Part shown: positions 1 to 11,720 of the stretch, one piece after another
Position numbering within the stretch: position 1 is the stretch's first letter
How the letters are laid out: each line of letters begins with the position of its first letter
Assembly: GCA_005406025.1 (NCBI GenBank)
Contig: BGZK01001562.1
Location: forward strand, 1 to 64,000
DNA from: Eumeta japonica
Taxonomy: Eukaryota; Arthropoda; Insecta; Lepidoptera; Psychidae
Reading direction: 5' to 3'
DNA length: 64,000 nucleotides
Position numbers and translations under genes: made by a program
Notes under the pieces: model-generated
Seen by the model: only the letters and a program-made list of their open reading frames with translations
Databases searched by the model: none
Told to the model about the DNA's origin: nothing

Positions 1-115
1 TTTCTCGTGTCGATGACAGCGGTCGCGGCCCCCGCCCGCGCTGGGCCGGCGTGGGCAACCTGAGGTCCAAGCCGTTCAAACTGAAATAGACAAGATTGTG
101 GGAGGCCCGGTCTCA
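1..115 (+). repeat. 3' part of a tRNA-derived SINE, cut by the window edge
   Basis: Matches the body and tail of the complete SINE at 41331-41610: a 'ggtcgcggcccccgcccgcg' block, then 'gccggcgtggg', then 'aagattgtggga'. It is more diverged than that copy and the tRNA-like head is missing because the window starts inside it. Confidence 0.7.
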
Positions 116-267
116 GTAGTAGGGTAAATAAGACCTTATTATACGACAGAATATTAATTTCAGTTAATAAAACGGATAAAATGATTGCGTCTGTTTAGTT
201 AACAATTTCACACGATATATATTTTTTTCGGCAATAGGATATCAACAAGATGTTATACTAAGCTAAA

Positions 268-1025
268 AAAGCGGTCGAGTGCGTGTCGGGCCACGCGCAG
301 TGTAAGGTTCTGTAGTTGTCCGTCGCAGTACACGAATTTAAAAGGGGGCTTTCCGTTTAAGGGCTAAGAACGACTAAAAGGGGCCATATAGGACGGATGT
401 TAGAATTTCATATTTCAATAATTTTGCATAGTTCATAACCTTATATTTACTACCTATTTTATACAACTAACGACGTCATCTAAGTAATTTTCAATGAAAT
501 TTGTATGAAATTTTGCGTTTTAGTTCTCCGCATATACAATATATTAAATTAGGTCGACTATTACTCGTTCGTTAACTTGTAAAGCTTACTTAGGTGTAAT
601 AGTTATTCCTTTTCACTTCGTTATATAACTGTCGTGAATTATTTCCGCTTATCTGAGTGGGAGACATTTGACTCTCACAAAAATTAGGACTTTAAAACCT
701 ATTGTTTCCCAAAGGGGATCCTTAAATCTAAAAACAGTTTCCACAGACTCGGAATGTTATTGAACAAGCTATCCAACGATATCTTGAATATACGAAAAGA
801 ATTCATGCCCACTTAAGAAGGGGAAATGCATTACATTTTTTTTATTTTTTTTTAATCTATGACTTTGTTGGCGTAATTAATATGTATAACCATACCAGAT
901 TGTAGCTTCCTATTACTAATAGTCTCTGAGCAAGCCACAGACAGACCAACAGACAGACAGACCAACAGAGGGATGAACGGAACGTGGCAAAACTATAACG
1001 GTATATTGTTGGTTATGGAATCCTA
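268..1025 (+). repeat. Long lepidopteran interspersed repeat, degenerate
   Basis: Opens with 'gtgcgtgtcgggccacg' and 'gtaaggttctgtagtt'. It passes through 'gactttgttggcgtaatta' and ends in a run of cagacagaccaacagacag followed by 'cgtggcaaaactataacgg'. The order matches a repeat type I associate with moth and butterfly genomes. It carries no coding capacity. It is related to the copies at 9191-10281 and 61928-62645. Confidence 0.6.
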
Positions 1026-1515
1026 GTAAAATTGAAGTATCCGTCTGTAATTTCAAAATAATAGCATTTATGAAATACGTATGGTTATTTATAGGTTATC
1101 ACTTTACCAGTATCCACGCAATCTTTTTCAAAAATGTTATTGTCTGTCTCTCTGTCTGTTTGTTTGTTCGGTGAGATTTTCGTAACTTTCACTGATTTGG
1201 TAATTTACTAGAATACGCATAGCGTACTTTATATCTCAGAAACGTTGAGGGTTCCTGCGTAAAGAATTGAAAAACTTTGAACTAATGGGTATGATTTAGT
1301 CAGAATCGAATAGAAAATAGAATCAGGCTAGGAATTGAGAATGGGACTGAATTTAAACAAAGACCAGGATCAAAATCGAGGGTCAAAGGAATCGGTATGG
1401 AAAGAAGGACTGGAATAGCGATCGCGGTAGATGCAGCGTCATCGGTCGATATAAAAAATGTAGTTATACATTCTGTGTCCACTCGGGCGGAGTTGTAGGC
1501 GAAAACTAGTTTTTA
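1008..1515 (+). repeat. Decayed repeat pieces with GAATCG-type purine tract
   Basis: First a stretch resembling 25400-25560 ('tgtaatttcaaaat' and a tctgtctg run). Then, from about 1290, a degenerate gaat/gga tract like those at 43600-43690 and 63650-63830. The end, 'ctgtgtccactcgggcgga', matches the end of the repeat at 60690-60960. Non-coding. Confidence 0.5.
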
Positions 1516-1858
1516 AATAAATTTGCATTTTTTTTTCTTTTTTAAGGGGATACAAACTACTAACTTGTGTACAAAAGTTAGACAAGAATGGTTGATGCGA
1601 CATAATTACCGCAGAAGCTCGTATTATAACGATCTAGAAAGAAAAAACTGAGCATTAAAATTGCGTCATAATACTCAATGACAAGGAGGAAACTAGCTAT
1701 ATTTAAAGTAAGTTTTGGCTTACATATTATAACATCAGATCTGGATTTGTAGATGACATAAAAAATAGAGTATAAATCTGATATTGGTCATCATTCGTAT
1801 AAATAGAATGAGGCAATGAAAAATTGATATATAAATAGCGTTGACTATTTGCACACTT

Positions 1859-1935
1859 ACATTCACCTATCTCACCATCATTATAGCATCATCATTATCA
1901 TAGCATCATCATATCATCATCGATCATATCATCTA
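1859..1935 (+). repeat. Imperfect ATC microsatellite
   Basis: Repeated atcatc / atcatt units over about 75 bases. A short open frame runs through it but is explained by the repeat. Confidence 0.75.
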
Positions 1936-2868
1936 TTTAACGTTAGTCATTTTAACGTTAAATTGACAGTTGAAATTATATCAAATGCTATGCAATTTAT
2001 CATCATTAACTACTATAATGGTAGATCTAATAAATGGCTCTATCGTTAAAAGTATTGAATTGATAATAATTGTTATCATTCAGTTGAAACATAAGCGTTT
2101 CACTATTATATAGGAATACTCTAGCAATTTTTAGTGCCTTTTCAAATTCTAATAATTACTGTCTATGAGGTATTATAGATTAAAAAGACGTAGTTTATTA
2201 TACGTTGGGCGTTTGTCAATCTGTTGACGGTATACGGCAATTTACTAACTGACTTTATTCAAATATACATATTTTGCAAGATGATTAATGTAATATATTT
2301 CGAGACAAATACATTGCCAGTAAACAAATTGGGATATAACGTGCAGAATTTAGTATCAGTTTAAAATTCTTGAAATTATTATTATAAACTCACGCCTATT
2401 TCCCAGAAGGGTAGGTAGCGGCTATAAATTTCCACATCGTATGATATATGTACGTCTCTCTTGCATCGCTGACATCCGTTAATCTTTCCATGCAAGCTCG
2501 TCAGTTTCATGTGGTTAAAATTTAGCCCTTTTTTATATTCACCAATTTGGTCTGTATATATTTTCTAGAGCGACCCTTGCTGACCCTACCATCTATTCTA
2601 TTGATTTTATTTTAATCTACTTTCATTCATCCCCTCCAGTTAGCCAAAACAACGAAGCACACTTTTTCCTGCTTTAATCACTACATCTTCTGTCAATCCA
2701 CACGGCCCAAAACATCACTGTTCCCACGTCTATTTTTAAAAGGCACTCCACACACACCATGTAGAGATCGCATCTCCACTGCATTGATTCTACTTTTATT
2801 TCTCTTCTGCGATACTCAATTTCCACTACCGTACATAAGCGTAAGGATCAGTACCAACCATTACCCCG

Positions 2869-2913
2869 TTCGCTATCTATACTGTATAATATCAGTACAG
2901 TATAGATAGCGAA
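2869..2913. repeat. Perfect 18-bp inverted repeat (hairpin)
   Basis: Arms 2869-2886 and 2896-2913 are exact reverse complements (ttcgctatctatactgta) with a 9-base spacer. It lies in the diverged part of the broken LINE. It could be a small foldback insertion or a local inverted duplication. It is too short for a typical animal microRNA precursor. Confidence 0.8.
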
Positions 2914-3087
2914 AAACAGTTGTTGTGAGACACTTTTACTACAAATAATAACAATCAAGAACTCATTCAACTTTATTTCACGCATTTATTCTCCTTTCAA
3001 TATCTTATCGCGTTTACCGTTATTTGTAAAAAGGATTATCCAAATAGACAAATTCTTGCACTTGTTGAACTCTCTTACCTAATTACA

Positions 3088-3701
3088 GTATGTAAATGAA
3101 CAGCACCGCATCACTTATCTCTATAATAGAACATAATTATTCTTATTATATTGTTATTATTGAATATAAAAAGGTATCCCGGTTCATGAAATATAACACA
3201 AACAATTTAATTTAAAAAATAAATGAAGCCCCTATGGCATTATTTACCTTACCTTATTGTGCGTGTGGTTTGGCAACAACATGCGCGACCATGGCCTTTG
3301 ATTTCAAATTACAAAGAAAATGCACCTTAGGTATAAGATTAATGTTCTTTACCACCGCTATCGTATCCACACACTGAGCACACATGCACCATATCCAAAT
3401 ATTTATTGGTACTAAACAAACTTACCATTAACGTTGCCTTACCATTAGCGAGATTTTTCGTAAACAAAATGTGCATCCGTTTCCATGTCGCTTTGAGTTT
3501 GTACTGAAGAGAGGCAGAGGACCTGGGAGTAGCGGCAAGCCTGTGCAAAGTGGAAAAAAAATGTGAAGCTCGATTCGTTAATAATTAACAAAGGTTATTT
3601 ATTGGTTTGATCATGTTTATTGCTTTTACTATGATTATTGCTATTAAAAGATAATACTTTATAAAGGGAAACAGTGACGCGGTGCTGTTCATTTACATAC
3701 G
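3088..3701. mobile_element. 0.6 kb element with 28-bp terminal inverted repeats
   Basis: 'gtatgtaaatgaacagcacc' at 3088 is repeated in reverse complement ending at about 3700, and the arms continue to about 28 bases with one mismatch. It sits between two parts of one LINE, in place of a short piece of the open frame, which marks it as an insertion. No transposase domain is recognisable inside; the small minus-strand frame at 3339-3548 matches nothing I know. Target duplication and superfamily are unclear. Confidence 0.65.
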
Positions 3702-4160
3702 GCATATATTCAGTTCAGTCATGCTTTCGCTTCTTTCAAACACCTTGACCTTAGTTTTGTTGACATTTACATACATACCTCTTTTCTTAACAGAATCGTT
3801 CATTATTTTAGTTACCATCGCCTGCAACTCGCAAGCAGATAGGACAAGAATTACTTGGTCGTCGGCGTACAGGAGACATTTGACAGGCAACTCATTCGTC
3901 CTTTTTTTTACACATTCTCTAGCTCTCATTTTTTTATCTGTATATGAACTTTCCTCTTTTACTTTATCTTTCAAAGTATCTTTTCTTTGTATTCTACGCT
4001 TTGCCTTTGATGACAGAAAATCTGGCCATACTTTCTTTCTTTTCATCAACTTTCTTACAACGTAAATCCACTGTTCATTATCTTTCTTACCAACATTTGT
4101 TCTCTTATTCACTCCACATACCTTTTTTGATTCGTCTACTATCCTTTCATAATTCGTCAA
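3693..4160 (-). pseudogene. LINE linker fused to reverse transcriptase YADD box
   Basis: A 155-residue open frame. Its first two thirds are lysine- and arginine-rich (V-W-P-D-F-L-S-S-K-A, K-D-T-L-K-D-K-V). They match the stretch that normally separates endonuclease and polymerase in this LINE. The last third carries the polymerase catalytic box Y-A-D-D and a V-N-V-N-K-T-K-V motif. Most of the polymerase between them is missing, so this is an in-frame internal deletion and not a gene. The frame's last residues run into the inserted element at 3701. Confidence 0.7.
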
Positions 4161-4525
4161 ATTCTAAGTATCGATACTGTTTGTTTTCATTCAAACTGTT
4201 ATTTAATCGCTCTACTTATTCATTTTTCACATTCAGATATTAAGCTTACCAATTTTTATTCATTATAGCCCTGTAGTGACAATTTTCTCATGATATCGCT
4301 ATCGCCGGCCTAAAGCGTTAATTCGACAGACCACTAAGAAGTGATCCATGCCAACTTTCTCGCTATCGTCAACTAATTATCCACAATTATAAAGTCTATT
4401 AATGCTTTTGTCTTTTCCTCTCTGCCATGTACATGAGTGTCTACTTTTGTGATCAAACATAGTGTTTGTCACGTACAAGATAAACTCTTCGCCTAACAGA
4501 TGAAGGTAAACACCATTCTAATACA

Positions 4526-6340
4526 CTGTTTTATTTCCAAATTTACCTAAGATTTAATATTCAAGTAAGACTAATATAAGTAAAAACATCGACGTTAATT
4601 TTATGCTGAATACATAAAAGAAAACTATCACATAAAATAAAGATCCGTTAATTTATGTTACTTTTCGTTAATATGGTCTTACATGAGTCCAATACTCCTG
4701 CCGATGCTCGAGCGCTTAGGACATATCTGAGGCGTAAGTGTCTCTAAAATAAAAATCTGCTGCAGGCCAATTTGAATTCGGAAGAGCCTTGGATTATCAC
4801 ATTCGTAACCTTTTACACATTTAGATAATGTTTCTGATAGAACGAAACCAAAACCCAGGTATTCTATTCTCGCTGGCTCTGATCAACGCCAGACCAATAG
4901 GTATTGAAGGATCCATATTTGATGAATGGAATTGTTTAAGGAATTATCTGACAATGCCAGTACCCTGTTGGAGTAACAATTTTTAATTACCGCAATCGTT
5001 GAAGTTTGAAAGGTTTTTGGACAAGAAAGAGGAAATAAGGAGTAAAGAAGAGGAAGTAGGAATGAATATTGATTGAAACTTTCACTTTGATATATCTGAA
5101 AACGGAGTTTGGGTTAAAACTCACTATATTTTGAAGAACTATTAAGCATTATTTAACTATCAGAGTGTTTAAGGGATTTTAATTCAGTTTTATACTTGTA
5201 TGCAAGGAAATTTAATTAAAAAAATCAAAAACATCAACGTAAATTTTATACTGAATATGTAAGTGAAAACTGTACACGATAAGGACTAATTTAGCGGTCA
5301 TGATCTTGTATCATTTGACGTCCAACTTTTGACGTCCAACATTTGACGTGAAACGTCCTTCAATTAGTTAAGTAAGGGGTCACTTGCTGAAACCGCGTGC
5401 AACGAAAGCATGTCGCCACGCTGATGACTGTGGCTCTGTAACAACATGAAACTCGTGATTCATTTATATATCAATGAATTCTATTCAATTGCTTTGCACT
5501 AGCAAATTACTCAATCAGTAGTAGCAATTACTCAGGGCCTCTAACTCATGCGGTTAGATAGCGTCAGTGTCGCGTGACGCATGTCGCAGTTTGAGTTAAA
5601 TTTGAAGCTTACAAAGGCTTTCGTTTACTCATTATTCATTTGTACGTGTACAGATTAAGACTAAAATGATTACATTAGATAGCATTTATGGTTCTCTAAA
5701 TACAGCTAATATATATATTGTGTCTACCAATAGTTATAATGGGTTTAATATAAATTTTGTGGGAATATTCAAAATACTTCGGCTATGACGTCTGATAGGT
5801 GCCTGATATTTTATGTCAAAAACGGCGGAAAGCGCTTAAAAAAAAATATTGAACCGTCCGAAAAATAAAGAAGCTCGCCAGATTCAGGCAAGCGCAGCAG
5901 CGACAACCGTACCTTAACTTTATCGGTTTACTGGATCAAGAGCATTGTCGCCGCTCAAAATGAAGCTAACCGAGTCGCCTGTAGCCCCAACGGAGGTAGG
6001 CAATGGCTCCAGCCCGTTAATGGCCAACCTGGGAGACCAGATTACATGAAACTCATCGAGCTCTTACTATACCTAGAGAAATTTGAACATGCAGCGGAGT
6101 GCTTGACGTTGGAAGTTGGGTACAGAAATTCATGTACTAATGGATAGTGGGTTTGGATAAGCGTGAGAATCGACTTAATCTTCTTAAAGAATCTTAAAAG
6201 ACTTGAAGGCTGCGACTGCATCGATGGCCCGATCTTGAACAATAAATAGGCTTTGTATGCATATATTATTCATATTCAATAATTTCAGTATTTAGATTTC
6301 ACGGTGGCGTATTTAGATACGCCGCTGAAGTGATTTTAAT
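4526..6340. other. AT-rich spacer, no gene seen
   Basis: Open frames are short and without recognisable domains. The only structured item is the 14-bp-period repeat at 5314-5355. Confidence 0.6.
5314..5354 (+). repeat. Three-copy 14-bp direct repeat containing TGACGT
   Basis: 'tttgacgtccaac' occurs at 5314 and 5328, and a variant 'tttgacgtgaaac' at 5342. Each unit carries a CRE-like TGACGT core. Regulatory function is not shown. Confidence 0.7.
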
Positions 6341-7700
6341 TTAAAAAAAATATAATACGTGCTATTAGTACCAGCTACTCTACTTTTTAATTTCCCGCTA
6401 TAAAAATTGAAATTTTTTTATAAAATTGATGAAGTTACTATTTTTAGTCCGATTTTTTAAAATTGAATTTCATCAAATTTTGAAGTTTTAGAGAACTAGG
6501 AATTTATTTTGAACGTTTCCTGAGTGATACTTGCATCTCTCTCTCTCTCTCTCTCTGTTTGTCTCTACGTGTGTGCGTGTGCGTTTGCGTGTGTTTGTTC
6601 GTATGTGTGTGTGTATGTTAACCTCTCGTCATTTTTGAACGGATTGACCAATTGAATCGCAGCTTGCGACATTCGAAAGTGTCCCACTCAATTTAGACTT
6701 CCTGAAACGTGGAACTGCCCGATAGATTTTGAGGGGTCACAAAAATAAAGTTTTACTTTGTTCTTTTGAAGTAAGTTTTAGACTGCTCTACCGATCAGTA
6801 ACAAAATATAACCAGCTCTTTTCTATAAACAGTTGCATCTACTGCCACAGACTGCATAAAATAGGTTGGTTTGTTCAAAAAATATTGTTGACAACACTTT
6901 TTCAAAAATTGTTTTTTTAGAACATTTTCTAAACTACTCTACCGATAAATTTAAAAATCTAACTGACTCTTCTCCTTAAAACCTACGTCGATCCTCGCAA
7001 ACTGTATCAAAATCGATGGGTTGTTAGAGACATATCGTTAATAAAGAACTTTAAAAAAAAGGTTTCTCCAAAATAACACAAGAAATTCTTGTTGGATTGA
7101 TGTTTCGTATTCGGCCATCTTTTTCAGCTCAGAAAAAGGGCGTCGAATGCCGTAAGCAGATCAAAATCGAGTAATGTATTCGAAAATAATGGTAATTGAA
7201 ATATTTAAAAAATAGCGTTTTTTAACTCACCGCCATGAAAAATTTTCATAAATTGGAAAGTTAGTTTTCAGTTCGTATTTTGAAAACAGAATTTTTATCA
7301 ATTTTGACGTTTTAGGATCTTATGAATCTATTTTGAGCGTTTTCCGAGTAATGTTCATATATATCTGTGTATGTGTGATTGAAAAATTTTTTCAAAAAGT
7401 ACTTTTAGAATATTTTATAAACTACTTTATTCTGCTGAAAATACAACATAGATCGTTGTAAAATGCATGAAAATCAGTAGGTTCGTTCGAGATGTATCTT
7501 TAGTTTAGTATTCAGTCTTCTTTTTCTGTTTAAAAAACTGCGTGGGATACCACAAAGCAAATCTAAATTGAACAACGCGTGCGAAAGATATCGTAGTTCA
7601 AGAAATTTAAAAGAGGCATTATCTTGAAATATATAAATTTTTGAATTCAAAGGGCTCAGAACGTCTTAGAATTATATTTTTGAGCCGAGGGATTGAAAGA
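6340..7700 (+). repeat. Degenerate direct repeats of about 100-150 bp
   Basis: At least three related units are readable: about 6770-6880, 6915-7040 and 7395-7500. Each runs 'ttttag(a)...ctactctaccgat...' then 'aaaat(c)gatggtt' or 'aaaatcagtaggttcgtt'. Larger blocks ('gttttagagaactagg...gaacgtttcctgagtgat' and 'gttttaggatctt...gagcgttttccgagtaat') are also duplicated at about 6490 and 7305. Copies are heavily diverged and no long reading frame survives. Confidence 0.5.
6536..6617 (+). repeat. CT microsatellite followed by GT-rich tract
   Basis: About ten tandem ct units (6536-6556), then gtgtgtgcgtgtgcg-type sequence to 6617. Confidence 0.85.
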
Positions 7701-7964
7701 GCACTAAAATCGATTTTTTGAGCGTGATGAACTCAATAATTTATTTCTGCTTAAAAGTGATAAGAAGTTTAAGGGATGACCTGCAAGGGTCAATTGTTTT
7801 TCAAAATTTTTCACACATTCTTGCCTATAAAATATAAATGTAGCCGATTTAATGAGAGAATGAAAAGAAATGCAAAATATGTTCATTTTATTTATGTAGT
7901 GTGCACATATGATCAATTCTACTACGATAAGCCATCGCACACACCTGCAGATGTCGCTGACGTC

Positions 7965-8115
7965 GTACAACCGACGGCAGACGGTGCGAAGCCGTCGTAG
8001 TGTTGCCTTCCTCGTCGGCTCCTCGGATTACAGGACATCCGCGTTCTCGTGGGCGAGGGGCCACCTCGCTCCCCGTTGCCACCAGACGCGATCATGTGTC
8101 AACGCCCCTGACATG
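7965..8115. other. GC-rich block, unassigned
   Basis: About 150 bases of high-GC sequence in AT-rich DNA. Short frames are open on both strands only because of base composition. It could be a SINE body or an isolated exon; nothing decides. Confidence 0.35.
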
Positions 8116-8478
8116 CGCGGACAGCTCTATGTATATGTTTATACATTACTCCTCGTTTGCAAGTATTACAATAGAATGAAGCAAGCTTTTACATGTTCGA
8201 GAATAACCCGAATATTTTTTGTATATAATCCCCTATAAGGTATCGTATTATATAATACAACCTTTTCTATTTACTTACGTTACAATAATTTTCACAATCT
8301 AGACCACTATGAAACAATTTTTGTGTTTTTCCCCTCATTAGGGTATATTCGTCAATTGCGTCGCACGAATTTCATTATTTTTATACTCCTCCGTCCTTGT
8401 CACAGACGGTTACATTGCTTTGATTCATCTTCCTTAATGTGACGTCTCATAATGAACAATTTTAAATTTCAAATATTG

Positions 8479-8831
8479 ACGTGATAACGTCTTATAAATC
8501 GATGAACGCCGATTGCACGCACGAAAAAGCATGACTCATTCTCGCGTTCCGCCTGAGCCGAGCATGCGAGCGAGAGCACGGAACGAGCGATAGAGAGGCA
8601 CGATCGGCCTAAGCGTTCGGCTTGTGACGCATCTATCTCTTTACTGTATAATTTATATAGAAAAATATTTGAATTAACGAGAGCAAATAAACGTTAATTT
8701 ATCGAAAACATTGTCATTTTGCATGAATACCTTCTTTGTATTATACAAAATAATGATGATTCAGTAATAATAAATTTAATTCATAAAAGTATGCAATTTT
8801 TCATAAATGTTTTCCTATGACGTTATCACGT
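8479..8831. mobile_element. Possible MITE with inverted-repeat ends
   Basis: 'acgtgataacgtc' at 8479-8491 is repeated as its reverse complement at 8819-8831, and partial similarity extends a few bases further. The 350-bp interior has a GC-rich left half and an AT-rich right half. The arms are short, so chance cannot be excluded. Confidence 0.4.
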
Positions 8832-8984
8832 AAAATTATCGTCCGTAAACCGACTTTACAGACAACCAATTTTTTTTTAATTAAAACAACACCTTCACAA
8901 TTATTATAATACTTTTTTCAAAACTGAGACTTTTGGTTAAGATTACAATTTTAATATCATAGATTTATACATGTGACGTCATGA

Positions 8985-9065
8985 AACGCATGACTCATCT
9001 CCCCCTGTCATGCGATATCGCACTTTGTTGACCCCTTCCTCTCACTTAACGTGTGACACGATTTG
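8985..9065 (+). repeat. Short repeat fragment (gcatgactcat / gtgtgacac)
   Basis: 'acgcatgactcatctcccc', then 'cactttgttgacccc', then 'acgtgtgacacgattt' match a motif order I associate with dispersed lepidopteran repeats. The AP-1-like tgactca is shared with 8532. Recognition is from memory, without a database check. Confidence 0.35.
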
Positions 9066-9188
9066 TGGATGACACTTATAAGAATTAAATACATTTTTTT
9101 AGTTACTATCGTAAGTAAGAAATGATTAAGCAAAGTTAAAAAAGTTTATGCGTCACTGTCGATGGTAAAATCAATTTTTAAATTAAAA

Positions 9189-10282
9189 ATAAAAACTGGC
9201 CAAAAGCATATCGGACCAATCTCATTATAGGGTACCGAAGCCATTATTACAAAGAAATGCACTACAGATGAAAAAACTAAGTTGTTACACTTTTTCCATG
9301 TTTCCCGCTCTGAATATTTATAAGCACTTTAGTCGCCTATAACTAGAAAAACAAGTAGGTATGTCGACTATTACTATTAAACTAGTATAATCTAAAGTGC
9401 ATCAGCAAAAGAGCATATCTCTATGGTACTTACGTCCTTTTGTTAAGAAACGCAATTTTTCGGCAATAACTCAAAAATAGTATATCCGACCATGTTCAAA
9501 ATAATTGGTACAACAAGCTTATGAAAAAATCTGAAAATCGTTAATTAGTAGATACATCATTAAAAAAAATCTACGCGACTACAATATTTTGACATTTGCA
9601 GTTAGAGTGTGAATTGCGATGTAAGACGATGTATGTGAGACCATTTTTAACTTCCCCCTGAGAAATTTTATAATTTACAAAAATTTGGATTATAATAGAA
9701 ATATTTCGAAAATTTTTATGTAAAAAGAAATATAACAATAGTTTCGGAATTTCCGGAACAATGTCTCGCCAGTACCTTTATCGAGAACAGGTAAAAATTA
9801 TCGAGACTTTTGGAGAATTAAATATCTATATTCATGAATAACTTTTTTTTCAACAAATATCAATGTGTGGCACATATTTCGACAGTTCTTTTAAAAATAC
9901 GTATTTTAAATCGTACGTCCAAAAAATAACGAAGGTAATGATTAATAAATACTTTCTACGAAAATTATTTTGAACATGATCTAATATACTGTTTTTGAGT
10001 TATTACTGAAAAACTGTGCTTCTCAACAAAAAGATGTAAGTGCCATGAAGATACGTCCTTTTGCTGATGCACTTTAGTTTACACTAGTTTAATAGTAATA
10101 GTCGACTTACCAATTTGTTTTTCTATTTATAAGTGACTAAAGTGCTTATACCTATTGTGTGCGGGAAATATGGAAAACGTGTAAGAACATACTTTTTTCA
10201 TCAGTAGTGCATTTCTTTGTAATAATGGCTTCGGAACCCTATAATGAGCATGGTCCGATATGTTCTTGGCCAGTTTTTTTAA
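9189..10282. mobile_element. Foldback element: two inverted copies of one repeat
   Basis: The left arm (about 9191-9510) and right arm (about 9960-10281, reverse complement) share 'aaaactggcca', 'catatcggacca', 'gaagccattattacaaagaa', 'aagcactttagtc' and 'gtcgactattactattaaac', with scattered mismatches and small gaps. A third, single copy lies at 61928. This makes the structure two tail-to-tail copies of that repeat, with the outer ends matching. The 450-bp centre has no reading frame. Confidence 0.75.
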
Positions 10283-11569
10283 ATAAAATTTGTTTGCTCT
10301 TGGTCACTTTTTATTTTAAATAAAATCTGTTTGCTTTCGGATAAATTTTTAAAATAATATTCTATCGCAATGGGTCTGAGTATTCAAATAAGCCTTATTT
10401 GAATTATAATATGTAAAACCCTTCAGTAAAAAAGGGAACGCATTATAAAAAATAAATACAATAATTTTGATTCTTCATTGTCACATCACCCAACAGTAGG
10501 TAAATGCGAGCGGAAGTTTTAAATTAAATAAATATTTTCAGTAAATGTTATAGGCCTTCGGACTACATGTAGTTATGCTATTGCTCGATATGATTTAGAA
10601 GAATTTATTTTCATACATTATTGTCTACCTTATTTCTTATTATTTACCCTAGGAAAACACATCTTGCCAGCTAGATTATGCATCTGTCATTGAATACAGC
10701 ATCAGCTAAAGCGAATTATTAGTACCTTCACAAACGATATAACTATGGAGTTTGAAGAATACACATAATAAACTAACCAATCCCGAATTTATACAGAACA
10801 CAAAGCAAACTTTCGTGGTTGGGAAATAGATGGCGCGCAGTGGGGCGCAACAGGATATCCTTGTATTAGTATGCATGAGATGCACTTTTCGGTCATCCAC
10901 CAATGAATAATTACTAATGATGTACTGTATAAGGATATTTCGTCGATGGTAGGTACCTTCCATCCTTCGCGTTGTTGCGTGGTGGTCATATAAACCGATT
11001 TTTTGATTCAGGTGTTTATATCGAATCGTGTTTATGTCTATCGTAAATTGCTACACAACATAAAAATATATGTATACTGAAAAAGTGTTTTTTTTATGTT
11101 GATAGTTAGACATTTTAGAATTATTACAAAACAATAAGTCTTAATAATATTGTGGTATCTAAACTTTATTCCCACCTTTTATCCCTTTGTTTTTTTTTGA
11201 CAATTTATACTGTATCCGAATCATTTATTTTTATTTACGAGTGAACGGAATATAATCAAATCAAATATATTCTCTGATAAAAATGCTCGTGAAATATAAA
11301 CAGACACGTAAAAAGGCTGTTTGAAGGCTGTTTGAAGGCTCGTAGCTGACTAGGAGGCGCTAATAATAAGAGAGATTAGAACCAAAATTATTTTGTTTTA
11401 TTTTCGTTTACCTAACAATTTACATGGGAAACAAACGCCCAGTAATCTACCCTAAAGACTTATATTTATAAACATTCTATCAATAAATACGCAAAAAAAT
11501 AGAGTCGGCAGGATTCACTATATAGGATCTCTTATTACGGCGGCACTTGCGAGTCCAATATAAATCAAA
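10283..11569. other. AT-rich spacer, no gene seen
   Basis: Contains a small direct repeat (aaataaaat.tgtttgct at about 10280 and 10318) and a short ggctgtttgaa tandem at about 11318. The small frames at 10706-10989 overlap on the same strand and look like chance. Confidence 0.55.
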
Positions 11570-11720
11570 TCGCGCGCCGACCCCGCCCCCCCTCGCGTAA
11601 TCGCCGTATCCCGTGACGGACAGATCAAATCAGTTCCCTTCCCGTGGGAACAGGTGTAGTCGGTCCGGGGTGCATACACTTACCTGGACACGGTCGACGC
11701 GCACGCGCCGAGTATATAGA
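11570..11720 (-). promoter_or_regulatory. GC-rich block with consensus splice donor (possible first exon)
   Basis: High-CpG sequence. On the minus strand it holds CAG|GTAAGT with the cut between 11684 and 11683, a perfect match to the U1 consensus. A TATATA lies upstream at about 11715. This could be a 5' UTR exon of a minus-strand gene whose body lies below. No partner exon was found, so this is tentative. Confidence 0.3.

Larger units (their letters stand above)
2385..4525 (-). mobile_element. Non-LTR retrotransposon (LINE), broken and internally deleted
   Basis: Remains of one LINE read on the minus strand. 4220-4525 resembles the end of an endonuclease domain (a Y-V-T-N-T-M-F stretch, then M-D-H-F-L-V-V-C). 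3703-4160 joins a lysine-rich linker to the reverse transcriptase box L-L-Y-A-D-D. 2925-3085 keeps E-F-V-Y-L and D-I-E-R-R. 2385-2850 holds the C-terminal region and 3' UTR, ending in the same 'cccagaagggtagg' block as the copies at 32.4, 54.8 and 60.1 kb. A 0.6 kb inverted-repeat element interrupts it at 3088-3701. Frameshifts and stops make it non-functional. The clade is uncertain, possibly RTE-like. Confidence 0.8.

Noticed and set aside
3682..4065. 127-codon open frame on the plus strand
   Set aside because: It is the antisense of the LINE linker/YADD segment on the minus strand, which has recognisable motifs.
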